A stretch of 64,000 nucleotides of DNA, taken from NCBI GenBank assembly GCA_018240425.1, contig JAFEFU010000012.1, positions 124,001 to 188,000 on the forward strand, read 5' to 3'. Positions 43,720 through 52,604 of the stretch are shown one piece after another (the stretch's first letter is position 1; each line of letters starts with the position of its first letter). The notes under the pieces were generated by a model, which was not told the origin of the DNA, did not search any database, and worked only from the letters and a program-made list of their open reading frames with translations. The translations under genes were made by a program, and so were the position numbers. The stretch is from Pseudomonadota bacterium (lineage in GTDB: Bacteria > Pseudomonadota > Alphaproteobacteria > Rhodobacterales > Rhodobacteraceae).

Positions 43720-44952
43720 TCAGAGGCCGCTCTGCTCCTTGGCGCTGGTCAGCGCGTCGGCCGGGGTGGCAGAGCCCAGAAGCGCCTGCTGGATCGCGAC
43801 CTGGATCAGCGCCGACAGTTCATTGTATTTCGGCGTCTCGGGCCGCGGGAACATCGCCGCCAGCGCGACCTTGGCCGCCGCGATCAGCGCCTCCTGACCC
43901 TTGGCCACCGCCGGATCGTCATAGGAGGAGGTCCAGATCGGCAGGCTGAGCTTGGCATAGGCGTCCTGGGTCTTCTGCGAGGTCATGTAGACCACGAAAT
44001 CCCACGCGGCGTCGGGATTCTTCGAGGTCGTGGTGACGCCCAGCCCCATCGAGCCGTTCATCGCCGAAACCTTGGAGATCCCTTCCACTCCCGGCGCGGG
44101 CTCGACCCCCACCTGGCCCTTCACCTTGCTGTCGTCGCCCGAATTGGCAAGGTTGTACATGTAGGTCCAGTTCAGCGCAAAGGCCGCCTCGCCGTTCGAG
44201 AAGACCCGACGCACGTCCTCTTCCAGGTATTCCTTGGAGTTGGGGTTGGTCAGGCCCGCATCCATCGACGCCTTCATGTATTCCAGCGCCTTCAGGCCGC
44301 CATCCTCGTTGAAGACAGGCTTGCCCTGATCGTCCAGGAACTTGCCGCCATAGGCGCTGATCAGCGTCGCATAGTCGCAGATCACCGCCTCGGCCTGCGC
44401 CCAGGACCAGACGATCGGATACTGGGCGATGCCCTTGTCCTTGATGATCTTGGCCTGCGCGCTCAGCTCGTCCCATGTCTTGGGCGGCTCGGCGATCCCG
44501 GCCTTTTCCAGCATCGCCTTGTTGTAGAACAGATATTTCGTGTCGAGGATCCAGGGCATCCCGTACTTGTGCCCCTGATATTCCACCGTCGTCCAGGCGC
44601 CGGGCAGGACGCCCGCCTTCATCTCGGGGGTGATCCGGTCCGACACGTCCAGAAGGATCTTGTTGGTGGCATATTCCGCCGGCCAGATCACGTCGAACAG
44701 CACCACATCATAGCCCTGCCCCGATCCCTGGGCGAGCAGCGTCTTGTCGCGCAGCCCCTCGTAGGGAACGAACTCGAGGTTCAGCTTGATGTCGGGGTGG
44801 GCCTTCATGTAGCCGTCGGCCATCGCCCGCACGTCGGCCTCGCTGTAGGCCGCCTGCGCCATGAACAGCGCGTTCAGCGTCGTCTCGGCCCACGCTGCGC
44901 CGGCACCAAGTGCGAAGGCGCCGGCCAGGGCCGTCGAGATCAGAACCTTCAT
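43720..44952 (-). CDS. Carbohydrate ABC importer substrate-binding protein
   Basis: A 410-residue periplasmic binding protein (SBP family 1). It has a Sec signal ('LISTALAGAFALGAGAAWA' ending near residue 22) and typical cluster B features: 'YDVVLFDVIWPAEYATNKIL', 'YGMPWILDTKYLFYNK' and 'PPKTWDELSAQAKIIKDKG'. GGGAGGAC ahead of ATG 44952 is a strong ribosome site. It heads the sugar operon and faces the ROK regulator across a 123-base promoter region. Confidence 0.9.
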   Translation of the reverse strand: MKVLISTALAGAFALGAGAAWAETTLNALFMAQAAYSEADVRAMADGYMKAHPDIKLNLEFVPYEGLRDKTLLAQGSGQGYDVVLFDVIWPAEYATNKILLDVSDRITPEMKAGVLPGAWTTVEYQGHKYGMPWILDTKYLFYNKAMLEKAGIAEPPKTWDELSAQAKIIKDKGIAQYPIVWSWAQAEAVICDYATLISAYGGKFLDDQGKPVFNEDGGLKALEYMKASMDAGLTNPNSKEYLEEDVRRVFSNGEAAFALNWTYMYNLANSGDDSKVKGQVGVEPAPGVEGISKVSAMNGSMGLGVTTTSKNPDAAWDFVVYMTSQKTQDAYAKLSLPIWTSSYDDPAVAKGQEALIAAAKVALAAMFPRPETPKYNELSALIQVAIQQALLGSATPADALTSAKEQSGL

Positions 44953-45012
44953 CGCGTCCTCCCGGAATTGTCCGGCCGCTTTCATGGCCGGGTTGACTTG
45001 CCGTCTATTAAT

Positions 45013-45025
45013 TCCATCATGTGGA
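45013..45025. promoter_or_regulatory. Inverted repeat, candidate ROK operator
   Basis: TCCA-TCATG-TGGA is a perfect 4-base inverted repeat with partly symmetric flanks (AAT...ATT). It lies just downstream of the -10 of the sugar operon promoter and between it and the divergent ROK gene, where a repressor would block transcription of the transporter. Confidence 0.35.
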
Positions 45026-45027
45026 TT

Positions 45028-45056
45028 ATATCAGCATGAGTCGCCGGACGGGTCAA
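45028..45056 (-). promoter_or_regulatory. Promoter of the sugar ABC operon
   Basis: On the minus strand TTGACC (45056-45051) is followed after 17 bases by TGATAT (45033-45028), and a perfect TATAAT (45030-45025) overlaps it. This is the best sigma-70-like promoter in the gap and faces the binding-protein gene, 75 bases upstream of its ATG. Confidence 0.45.
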
Positions 45057-45075
45057 GCAGCAAAAAGGGACGCCA

Positions 45076-46251
45076 ATGCAAAGGACCAAGACGGGAACCA
45101 ACATCGGCGGCGCAGGCGAACACAATCGCAGGGTGGTGATGCACGGGCTGCGGGTGAATGGCGCGATGACCCGGGCGGCGATCGCGCGCGGCACCGGCCT
45201 CGTGCCGCAGACGGTCAGCAACATCGTGGACGATCTGGAACGCGAAGGCCTGGTCATGGCCGCCGATCCGGTGAAGGGCGGCCGCGGCCAGCCCGCCACG
45301 CCCTATTCCCTTGCGCCGAACGGCGCCTTTTCCTATGGCCTCCAGCTTGACCAGCATCGCGCCCGGACCGTCGCCATCGACCTTGTCGGCCGCATCGTGG
45401 CGGCACGCGAAGTGACGCTCGGCCCCGGCGGGCTTGAGGCAAACCTGGAGCGGGTGCTGGGCGCCCTCGGCCAGGTCGCCGGCGATCTTGCCCGCCATGC
45501 TGCGCAGCCCCGACCGCGGGTTCTCGGCCTCGGCCTTGCCATGCCGGCCCCGACCGGGGTCCATGCCGGGCGCAACGACCCCTGGATGACCGGACTTTCC
45601 CCCGAACACCCGCTGGTGCAGCGGCTGGCACAGGACACCGGCCTTGCCGTCAGCCTCCATCATGACGCCTCGGCCGCCGCCGTCGCCGAACGGCTGAGCG
45701 GCAGCGCCAAGGGCATCGACAATTTCGTGCTGATCTTTCTCGGCTACGGGCTGGGGGCCGGCATCTACGCCAATGGCGAACCCTGCCGGGGGCAGCACCG
45801 GCTGGCCGGAGAGATCGGCCAGATCATGGTACCGGGGCCGGACGGGGGGCGGCCGCTCGAACAGGACGCGGCGCTGATCGTGCTCATCGCCGCGCTCGGA
45901 TTGCAGCCGAACCAGCCGGACCTGTTCGACCGGATGGAGGCCGCCATCGCCGATGGTCACCCCGAAGTCGGCGCCTGGCTGGACCGGGCGGCCAGGCTTC
46001 TCGCCTGGGCCATCGACCTGGTCGAATGCCTGCTCGACCCCGAGCTTGTCATCCTCGGCGGCCAGATGCCGGCGGAACTGGCCCGCCTGCTGATGGCGCG
46101 GCTGACCCGCCTGCGCCCGGCGCTGCCTGACCGGCCGGCGCTCGTCGAAGGCAGCGTCAATCCCTATTCGGTCGCCGCCGGCGCTGCGGCCGATCCGATC
46201 GCCCGCGCCTTCGACCTCAGTTTCTCGGCAATGATGAAGCCCCGGGCCTAG
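45076..46251 (+). CDS. ROK-family transcriptional regulator
   Basis: A 391-residue NagC/XylR-type regulator. The N-terminal winged helix-turn-helix has '[20 protein letters not shown]' and 'LEREGLVM'. The C-terminal ROK sugar-kinase-like domain has '[20 protein letters not shown]' and 'RLAGEIGQI', but the usual zinc CxCGxxGC motif is missing, as in many regulators that have lost kinase activity. It should sense a sugar and control the divergent importer/kinase operon. Its stop overlaps the convergent argG stop. Confidence 0.88.
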   Translation: MQRTKTGTNIGGAGEHNRRVVMHGLRVNGAMTRAAIARGTGLVPQTVSNIVDDLEREGLVMAADPVKGGRGQPATPYSLAPNGAFSYGLQLDQHRARTVAIDLVGRIVAAREVTLGPGGLEANLERVLGALGQVAGDLARHAAQPRPRVLGLGLAMPAPTGVHAGRNDPWMTGLSPEHPLVQRLAQDTGLAVSLHHDASAAAVAERLSGSAKGIDNFVLIFLGYGLGAGIYANGEPCRGQHRLAGEIGQIMVPGPDGGRPLEQDAALIVLIAALGLQPNQPDLFDRMEAAIADGHPEVGAWLDRAARLLAWAIDLVECLLDPELVILGGQMPAELARLLMARLTRLRPALPDRPALVEGSVNPYSVAAGAAADPIARAFDLSFSAMMKPRA

Positions 46252-47474
46252 GCCTTCACCCGCGCGTTGCGGGTGGCGATCAGCTTCAGGCGCAGCGCGT
46301 TCAGGCGGATGAAGCCTGCCGCGTCCTTCTGGTCGTAGGCGCCCGCGTCCTCCTCGAAGGTGACGTGCTTTTCGCTGTAGAGCGAATGGTCCGACCAGCG
46401 GGCCACGGTCCGCGCCGACCCTTTGTAGAGCTTCACCCGCACGGTGCCGGTGACATGCTCCTGGGTCTTGTCGATCAGGGCTTGAAGCGCCTCGCGCTCG
46501 GGGCTGAACCAGAAGCCGTTGTAGATCAGTTCCGCATAGCGCGGCATGATCGAATCCTTCAGGTGCCCCGCGCCTGCGTCGAGCGTGATCTGTTCGATGC
46601 CGCGATGCGCCTCAAGCAGGATCGTGCCGCCGGGGGTTTCGTAAAGCCCGCGCGACTTCATCCCGACGAAGCGGTTTTCCACCAGGTCGAGCACGCCGAC
46701 CCCGTGCTTGCCGCCAAGCTCGTTGAGCCTGGTCAGGATCGTCGCTGGGGACAGGCGGGCGCCGTTGATCGCCACCGCGTCGCCCCTCTCGAAGGTGATC
46801 TCGACCATTTCCGGCGTGTCGGGCGCCTTCTCGACCGGCACCACCCGCTGCAGGACGAACTCCGGCGCCTCTTCGGCGGGGTTTTCAAGCACCTTGCCTT
46901 CGGACGACGTGTGCAGAAGGTTGGCGTCCACGCTGAACGGGGCCTCGCCGCGCTTGTCCTTGGCAATCGGGATCTGGTTGGCCTCGGCAAATTCCAGAAG
47001 CTTCGTCCGGCTGGTCAGATCCCACTCGCGCCAGGGAGCGATGACCCTGATCGCGGGGTCGAGCGCATAGGCCGACAGTTCGAACCGGACCTGGTCGTTG
47101 CCCTTGCCGGTGGCGCCATGCGCGACGGCGTCGGCGCCGGCAGCCCGGGCGATCTCGACCAGGTGTTTGGAAATCAGCGGCCGCGCAATCGAGGTGCCGA
47201 GCAGGTAAAGCCCCTCGTAGAGCGCATTGGCGCGGAACATCGGAAAGACGAAGTCGCGCACGAACTCCTCGCGCACGTCGACGATGTGGATGTTCTCGGG
47301 CTTGATCCCCATCAGCAGCGCCTTCTGCCGCGCCGGCTCCAGTTCCTCGCCCTGGCCGAGGTCGGCGGTGAAGGTCACCACCTCGCAGCCATATTCGGTC
47401 TGAAGCCACTTGAGGATGATCGACGTGTCGAGGCCGCCGGAATAGGCAAGGACGACTTTCTTCGGCGCGGCCAT
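46248..47474 (-). CDS. argG: Argininosuccinate synthase
   Basis: A 408-residue enzyme joining citrulline and aspartate with ATP in arginine biosynthesis (cytoplasmic). The N-terminal P-loop-like '[19 protein letters not shown]' is the ATP pyrophosphatase motif S-G-G-L-D-T-S, followed by '[16 protein letters not shown]' and the citrulline/aspartate motif region '[20 protein letters not shown]'. The length is standard for the type 1 enzyme. It is a lone housekeeping gene; a 163-base gap separates it from the divergent flavoprotein gene. Confidence 0.96.
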   Translation of the reverse strand: MAAPKKVVLAYSGGLDTSIILKWLQTEYGCEVVTFTADLGQGEELEPARQKALLMGIKPENIHIVDVREEFVRDFVFPMFRANALYEGLYLLGTSIARPLISKHLVEIARAAGADAVAHGATGKGNDQVRFELSAYALDPAIRVIAPWREWDLTSRTKLLEFAEANQIPIAKDKRGEAPFSVDANLLHTSSEGKVLENPAEEAPEFVLQRVVPVEKAPDTPEMVEITFERGDAVAINGARLSPATILTRLNELGGKHGVGVLDLVENRFVGMKSRGLYETPGGTILLEAHRGIEQITLDAGAGHLKDSIMPRYAELIYNGFWFSPEREALQALIDKTQEHVTGTVRVKLYKGSARTVARWSDHSLYSEKHVTFEEDAGAYDQKDAAGFIRLNALRLKLIATRNARVKA

Positions 47475-47597
47475 CGGCTTCTCCTTCGCGGTCGGGTCGT
47501 GCGGCGCATAACGGAGTTTGCCGGGCGGGGCAAGAAGCGCGCGGCCGCGCCGGGAGGGCGGCGGCAGCCGACGGGGCTAGGCAGGGCCGGGGACGGA

Positions 47598-47617
47598 TAT
47601 TATACGTTCGTATAATA
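47598..47617. promoter_or_regulatory. 20-base palindromic operator over the promoter of the flavoprotein gene
   Basis: TATTATACG-TT-CGTATAATA is a perfect 9-base inverted repeat around a TT centre. The right arm contains TATAAT (47611-47616), a consensus -10, so a repressor bound here would directly block transcription; the predicted transcript start would be about 15 bases before ATG 47638. The shape fits a TetR-, GntR- or MarR-type site. No regulator gene is adjacent. Confidence 0.65.
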
Positions 47618-47637
47618 CACTTGCGAAAGGCCAGCCC

Positions 47638-49713
47638 ATGCGCGACCCCCGCTACGACATCCTCTTTGAACCCGTCCGCATCGGCCCGCTGACCGCCCCG
47701 AACCGCTTCTGGCAGGTGCCGCACTGTTCGGGCATGGGCTACCGCTATCCCAATGCCGAGGCGCGGATGCGCGGCATCAAGGCCGAGGGTGGCTGGGGCG
47801 TGATCTCGACGCAGGAGGCCGAGATTCACCCGACCTCGGACATCAGCCCCGCGAACGAGGCGCGCAACTGGGACGCCCAGGACATCCCTGCGCTGCGGCT
47901 GGTGGCGGACGCGATCCACGAACACGGCAGCCTGGCGGCGATCCAGCTTGTCCACAACGGCTTCCACACCCCCAACCGCTACAGCCGCATGATCCCGCTT
48001 GCGCCCTCGCCCGCGCTTTACGACGGCAACGACCCGGTGCAGGCCCGGGCGATGGACAAGACCGATATCGCCAACATGCGCCGCTGGTATGTCCAGGCGG
48101 CGAAGCGCGCGCGCGAGGCCGGCTTCGACGTGATCTATGTCTATGCTGGCCATGACATGAGCGTCTTGCAGCATTTCCTGTCGCGCCGCCATAACCACCG
48201 CTGCGACGAATATGGCGGCAGCTTCGAGAACCGCCTGCGTCTGTTCCGCGAGGTCATCGCTGACGTGCGCGACGCCATCGGCGACCGCGCGGCGCTGGCG
48301 GTGCGGCTGGCGATCGACGAGCTTCTCGGCCCCGAGGGCATCACCTGCGAGGGCGAGGGCCGCGACATCATCGCCGCGCTGGCCGAAGAGCCCGACGTGT
48401 GGGACGTGAACCTGTCGGACTGGTCGAACGACAGCCAGACCTCGCGCTTTTCCGATGAGGGGTTTCAGGAAAAATACACCGCCTTCGTCAAGTCGGTGAC
48501 GACAAGGCCGGTGGTCGGCGTCGGCCGCTACACCAGCCCCGACAGCATGGTCCGCGTCATCCGCAAGGGCATCCTCGACTTCATCGGCGCGGCGCGGCCC
48601 TCGATCGCCGATCCGTTCCTGCCGAAAAAGATCGAACAGGGCCGCATCGACGACATCCGCGAATGCATCGGCTGCAACATCTGCACCAGCGGAGACAACA
48701 CCTGCGTCCCCATGCGCTGCACCCAGAACCCGACGGTGGGCGAGGAATGGCGGCGCGGCTGGCACCCGGAACGGATCGCGCCCCTGCCCGCGCCCGAACC
48801 GGCGCTGATCGTCGGCGGCGGCCCCGCCGGGCTCGAGGCCGCCCGCGCGCTGGCGCAGCGCGGGGCCGAGGTGACGCTGGCCGAGGCCGGTAGCGAATGG
48901 GGCGGCCGGGTCAGCCGCGAAGCCCGGATGCCCGGACTGGCGGCCTGGGGCCGGGTCCGCGACTGGCGGCTGGGGCAGCTCAGGAACCTGACCAACGCGC
49001 AGATGTATCTGCAAAGCCCGCTCACCGCCGACGACATCCTTGCCTACGGCATCCCCCATGTGGCGCTGGCCACCGGCGCGCGCTGGCGGGCCGACGGGGT
49101 CGGGCGCAGCCATCGCCGACCGCAGCATTTCATTGCCGAAGGCGCGGTCCTCACCCCCGACGATGTGCTGGACGGCGGAGCGGCGGCGATCCCCGCCAGC
49201 GGGCCGGTGGTGATCTTCGACGACGACTGGTTCTACATGGGGGGCCTGATGGCCGAGGTGGCGGCGCGGGCCGGCCATGACGTGACGCTGGTTACGCCCG
49301 ACGTGATGGTCGGCTCTTTCGCGCAGAACACGCTCGAGCAGGTGCGCATCCAGCGGCAGCTCCTGTCGCTGGGGGTCCGCATCCTGCCCAACCAGTTGCT
49401 GACGGGGCGCGGGGCCGACTGGCTGGACCTCGCCTGCACCTATTCCGGCACCACCCGCCGCATCGACTGCGCGGTTCTGGTCCCGGTCACCGCCCGCCTG
49501 CCGGTCGACGACCTGTGGGAGGCGCTTCAGGCCCGCCGCGCCGACTGGGCCGACGCGGGTCTGCGCAGCGTCACCCGGATCGGCGACTGCCTCGCCCCCG
49601 GCACGATCGCCGCCGCCAACCATTCCGGCCACCTCTACGCCCGCACCTATTGCGAACCCGGCGATCCCGACAAGGCCCCCTTCCGGCGCGAGGATCTGGC
49701 GACGGTCTACTGA
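47638..49713 (+). CDS. Trimethylamine dehydrogenase-family FMN/4Fe-4S oxidoreductase
   Basis: A 691-residue enzyme (TMADH is 729). An old-yellow-enzyme TIM barrel starts 'ILFEPVRIGPLTAPNRFWQV' with C30 in 'VPHC' as the 6-S-cysteinyl-FMN site of TMADH. The 4Fe-4S cluster is C343-x2-C346-x2-C349-x11-C361. The ADP/FAD-binding C-terminal half has 'LIVGGGPAGLEAARALAQRG'. By my alignment from memory the aromatic bowl residues Y60 and W355 of TMADH are not conserved, so the substrate is probably another N-methyl amine (N-methylproline, dimethylglycine and similar). It stands alone behind a palindromic operator. Confidence 0.82.
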   Translation: MRDPRYDILFEPVRIGPLTAPNRFWQVPHCSGMGYRYPNAEARMRGIKAEGGWGVISTQEAEIHPTSDISPANEARNWDAQDIPALRLVADAIHEHGSLAAIQLVHNGFHTPNRYSRMIPLAPSPALYDGNDPVQARAMDKTDIANMRRWYVQAAKRAREAGFDVIYVYAGHDMSVLQHFLSRRHNHRCDEYGGSFENRLRLFREVIADVRDAIGDRAALAVRLAIDELLGPEGITCEGEGRDIIAALAEEPDVWDVNLSDWSNDSQTSRFSDEGFQEKYTAFVKSVTTRPVVGVGRYTSPDSMVRVIRKGILDFIGAARPSIADPFLPKKIEQGRIDDIRECIGCNICTSGDNTCVPMRCTQNPTVGEEWRRGWHPERIAPLPAPEPALIVGGGPAGLEAARALAQRGAEVTLAEAGSEWGGRVSREARMPGLAAWGRVRDWRLGQLRNLTNAQMYLQSPLTADDILAYGIPHVALATGARWRADGVGRSHRRPQHFIAEGAVLTPDDVLDGGAAAIPASGPVVIFDDDWFYMGGLMAEVAARAGHDVTLVTPDVMVGSFAQNTLEQVRIQRQLLSLGVRILPNQLLTGRGADWLDLACTYSGTTRRIDCAVLVPVTARLPVDDLWEALQARRADWADAGLRSVTRIGDCLAPGTIAAANHSGHLYARTYCEPGDPDKAPFRREDLATVY

Positions 49714-50453
49714 GCCGCCAGCACCAGCCAGCCGGCCAGTTCGGCGGCCTGCTGCATTGCCCCCAGCACATCGCCGGTCTGTCCGCCGATCTTTCGCCGG
49801 GCCAGCAGGCCCAGCCCCGCCGCCGCCGCCGCCATTACCGGCAGCGCGATCAGCTTGCTGCCGGGCAGACACAGGGCAAACAGCGCCACGCCCAAGGCCA
49901 CCGCCGCCGCGACGCCACCGGGCGCGACCCCACCCGCCGCCCGGCCCAGCCCGTCGCCGCGCGCCGGCGGCATGAGCCACAGCGCGACCGGCATCGCCGC
50001 CCGGCTGGCCGCGGACAGGCCGACCAACGCCGCGCCCGCCATCTGCGGCGGCAGGCTGCCCAGCGCCCCCACCCGGATCAGCAGGGCAAAGCCCAGCGCA
50101 AGTGTGCCATAGCTGCCGATGCGGCTGTCGCGCATGATCTCCAGCCGCCGGGCCGGATCGCGCCCGCCCCAGAACCCGTCGGCCAGATCGGCCAGCCCGT
50201 CCTCGTGCAGCGCGCCGGTCACCAGCACCAGCGCCAGTACCGCCAGCACCGCCGCCATGAACGGCGGCAGGCCCAGCGCCAGCGCCGCCCAATGGACCAG
50301 CGCCGCGATCAGCCCGACCAAGGCGCCGACCAAGGGCCAGGCCCAGGCCGATTCCGCCATCCCGGGCGCTTCGCCCGCGATCTGTCCGACCGGCAGCCGC
50401 GTCAGCGTCAGGAACGCCATGCGAACCTCGTCGGCCAGACGCCCCGGAGTCAT
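49707..50453 (-). CDS. cobS: Adenosylcobinamide-GDP ribazoletransferase (cobalamin synthase)
   Basis: A 248-residue inner-membrane enzyme joining adenosylcobinamide-GDP and alpha-ribazole, the last step of nucleotide loop assembly. The conserved 'LHEDGLADLADGFWGG' and 'EIMRDSRIGSYGTLALG' motifs are clear and 5-6 hydrophobic helices follow. It is called CobV in the Pseudomonas denitrificans scheme. Its ATG overlaps the cobT stop (ATGA), and its stop overlaps the end of the convergent flavoprotein gene by 7 bases. Confidence 0.93.
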   Translation of the reverse strand: MTPGRLADEVRMAFLTLTRLPVGQIAGEAPGMAESAWAWPLVGALVGLIAALVHWAALALGLPPFMAAVLAVLALVLVTGALHEDGLADLADGFWGGRDPARRLEIMRDSRIGSYGTLALGFALLIRVGALGSLPPQMAGAALVGLSAASRAAMPVALWLMPPARGDGLGRAAGGVAPGGVAAAVALGVALFALCLPGSKLIALPVMAAAAAGLGLLARRKIGGQTGDVLGAMQQAAELAGWLVLAAQ

Positions 50454-51466
50454 GCCTCGGACACGCCCGCTTCGCCAAAGGTCGCCATGCCGTTGTGGCA
50501 GGCCAGCGCCGCGCGCACGATCCCCAGGGCCAGCGCAGCGCCCGAGCCTTCACCGAGGCGCATGTCGAACTCGAGGACCGGGCGCTTGCCGATCGCCGCC
50601 AACAGCTTGCGGTGGCCCGGTTCGGCGCTGGCATGGCCGACAAGGCAGTGGTCGAGAAGCCGGGGATCGGCCACCGCCAGCACCGCAGCCGCCGCCGTGC
50701 ATATGAACCCGTCAAGGATCACCGGAATCCGCGCCGCCCGGGCCGCCAGCACCGCCCCGCAGATCGCCGCCTGCTCGCGCCCGCCCAGCGCCGCGAGGAT
50801 CGCCCCCGCATCGCCCTTCGCCGCCGCATGACGCTTCAGCCCGCGCTCGATCGCATCGACCTTCCGCGCGATTCCGGCCGTGTCAGAGCCTGTTCCCGGC
50901 CCCACCCAGTCCTTGACCTCGCCGCCGAAGCACGCTGCCGCCAGCGCCGCCGCCACCGTCGAATTGCCGATGCCCATCTCGCCCAGCACCAGGATGTCGG
51001 CGCCCTCGTCCACCGCCGCGGCGCCCCGGTTCAGTGCCGCCAGCGCCTCGTCCGCGCCCATCGCCGGACCTGCGGTGAAATCCGCCGTCGGCCGGTCGAG
51101 GTCAAGCGCGATCACCTCGAGGTCGGCGCCGTTCACCCGGCACAGCTGGTTGATCGCCGCGCCGCCGGCCTGGAAGTTCGCCACCATCTGCACGGTCACT
51201 TCCTGCGGATAGGGATTGACCCCCTGAGCGCAAATGCCGTGGTTGCCTGCGAAGACCAGCGCCTGCGCCCGCCAGATCTCGGGCCGCGCCGTCGCCCGCC
51301 AGGCGGCCATGAACTCGGCGATCTCCTCCAGCCGGCCCAGCGACCCCGGCGGCTTGGTCAGGCTCATCTGCCGGGCGCGCGCGCCCTCGGCGGCGGCCGC
51401 ATCGGCGGCGGGCAGGCGGGCGGCCAGCCCGGTCAGGTCGGCAAGCGAAGTCAGTGCAAGGCTCAT
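50450..51466 (-). CDS. cobT: Nicotinate-nucleotide:dimethylbenzimidazole phosphoribosyltransferase
   Basis: A 338-residue cytoplasmic enzyme making alpha-ribazole phosphate, the activated lower ligand. 'SLTKPPGSLGRLEEIAEFMA' and 'EMGIGNSTVAAAL' are family hallmarks; the catalytic Glu lies in the C-terminal 'DMRLGEGSGAALALGIVRAA'. The length is typical. It is called CobU in the aerobic-pathway nomenclature. It starts 2 bases before the end of the cobU gap (51466 versus the cobU stop at 51468). Confidence 0.94.
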   Translation of the reverse strand: MSLALTSLADLTGLAARLPAADAAAAEGARARQMSLTKPPGSLGRLEEIAEFMAAWRATARPEIWRAQALVFAGNHGICAQGVNPYPQEVTVQMVANFQAGGAAINQLCRVNGADLEVIALDLDRPTADFTAGPAMGADEALAALNRGAAAVDEGADILVLGEMGIGNSTVAAALAAACFGGEVKDWVGPGTGSDTAGIARKVDAIERGLKRHAAAKGDAGAILAALGGREQAAICGAVLAARAARIPVILDGFICTAAAAVLAVADPRLLDHCLVGHASAEPGHRKLLAAIGKRPVLEFDMRLGEGSGAALALGIVRAALACHNGMATFGEAGVSEA

Positions 51467-51467
51467 G

Positions 51468-51974
51468 TCATTTCACTTTCAGGGGCAGGCCGGCGACGGC
51501 AAGGATGACCTCATCCGCGACCGCCGCGACCCTCTGGTTGATCTCTCCGGCCGCGTCGCGGAAATCGCGGGCAAGCCTGTTGTCCGGCACGATCCCGGCG
51601 CCGACTTCATTGGTCACGATCACCACCGGATCGCGCTGGCCGGGCAGGGCGGCGCACAGGTCGCGCGCCACCGCCTGCCAGTCGCGGCCCGAAAGCATCA
51701 GGTTCGACAGCCACAGCGTCAGGCAATCGACCAGCCGCGGTCCCTGCCCGTCGGTCGCCCTCAGCGCCGCCGCCAGGTCGAGCGGTTCGGGATGGTCCGA
51801 CCATTCCGACCCGCGCCGGGCCCGGTGGGCGGCGACACGCGCCGCCATCTCGGCGTCGCGGATTTCGGCGGTGGCGACATAGACGGGCCGCGGGCCAAGG
51901 GACAGCGCCTTTGTCTCGGCGATGACGCTTTTGCCCGACCGCGCCCCTCCGGTGATGAGTATCGTCTTGCCCAT
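51468..51974 (-). CDS. cobU: Bifunctional adenosylcobinamide kinase / adenosylcobinamide-phosphate guanylyltransferase
   Basis: A 168-residue enzyme (CobP in the aerobic scheme) that phosphorylates adenosylcobinamide and adds GMP. Walker A 'LITGGARSGKS' (G9-S16), 'VYVATAEIRDAEMAARVAAH' with the His region that carries the GMP, and 'VTNEVGAGIVP' are all family marks. ATG 51974. It is divergent from the phosphatase gene by 51 bases, leaving no room for a cobalamin riboswitch. It heads the minus-strand cobU-cobT-cobS operon. Confidence 0.94.
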   Translation of the reverse strand: MGKTILITGGARSGKSVIAETKALSLGPRPVYVATAEIRDAEMAARVAAHRARRGSEWSDHPEPLDLAAALRATDGQGPRLVDCLTLWLSNLMLSGRDWQAVARDLCAALPGQRDPVVIVTNEVGAGIVPDNRLARDFRDAAGEINQRVAAVADEVILAVAGLPLKVK

Positions 51975-52025
51975 GAGCCGCTGACAAAGCAGAAACGGGC
52001 CGGCCACGGAAGGGGGAATGCGACG

Positions 52026-52604
52026 GTGGGTGCTGCGGGCGCGACAGAACTGATCCTGATCCGCCATGCGCCGGCCCTGCACGGCGGACGGCTGTGCGGG
52101 CGCACCGATGTGGCGGCCGACCTTTCCGGGGCAGGCAGGCTTCGGTCTTCCGCCCTGGCGGCGGGCGAGCCGGTGCGCCTGGTGGTCAGCCCGGCCCTGC
52201 GCTGCCGACAGACGGCGGGGGCGCTGTGGCCAGGTGTCGCAGCCACCCCCGACCCCCGCCTGTGGGAGCAGGACTTCGGCGCATGGGAGGGTCTGGCGCT
52301 TGCCCGGCTGCCCGACCTCGGCCCCTTGTCGCGCGCCGAACTGGCCGCCCACCGCCCACCGGGCGGCGAAAGCTTTGCCGACCTCTGCGCCCGCGCCGGC
52401 CCGGCGCTGACCGCAATTGCCGCGGACGGATCCGCGACCGTGGTCGCGCACGCCGGGATCGTGCGCGCGGCGCTTGCGCTGGCCATCGGGACGGCTGCGG
52501 CGGCGCTCGCCTTCGACGTGGCGCCCTTGTCGGTGACGCGGCTGACGCGCCTTGGCGACGGGCCTTGGGCGATCACCGGGGTCAACTGGACGCCCGGCCC
52601 ATGA
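52026..52604 (+). CDS. Histidine phosphatase, probable alpha-ribazole phosphatase
   Basis: A 192-residue phosphoglycerate-mutase-type phosphatase. 'ELILIRHAPALHGGRLCGRT' has the RHA variant of the RHG catalytic motif with the nucleophile His; 'TVVAHAGIVRAALALA' gives the second His. Context suggests alpha-ribazole-5'-phosphate dephosphorylation (CobC activity) in nucleotide loop assembly. I use GTG 52026, preceded by GGAAGGGGG; no ATG is in frame. It overlaps the next gene (ATGA). Confidence 0.8.
   Translation: MGAAGATELILIRHAPALHGGRLCGRTDVAADLSGAGRLRSSALAAGEPVRLVVSPALRCRQTAGALWPGVAATPDPRLWEQDFGAWEGLALARLPDLGPLSRAELAAHRPPGGESFADLCARAGPALTAIAADGSATVVAHAGIVRAALALAIGTAAAALAFDVAPLSVTRLTRLGDGPWAITGVNWTPGP

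Noticed and set aside
46885..50715. A 1276-codon minus-strand open frame
   Set aside because: It is antisense to the TMADH-like gene and out of frame with argG, cobS and cobT; composition is low-complexity and no domain is visible.
51975..52025. Cobalamin riboswitch between the divergent cob operons
   Set aside because: The gap is only 51 bases, far too short, and no B12-box-like sequence is present there.
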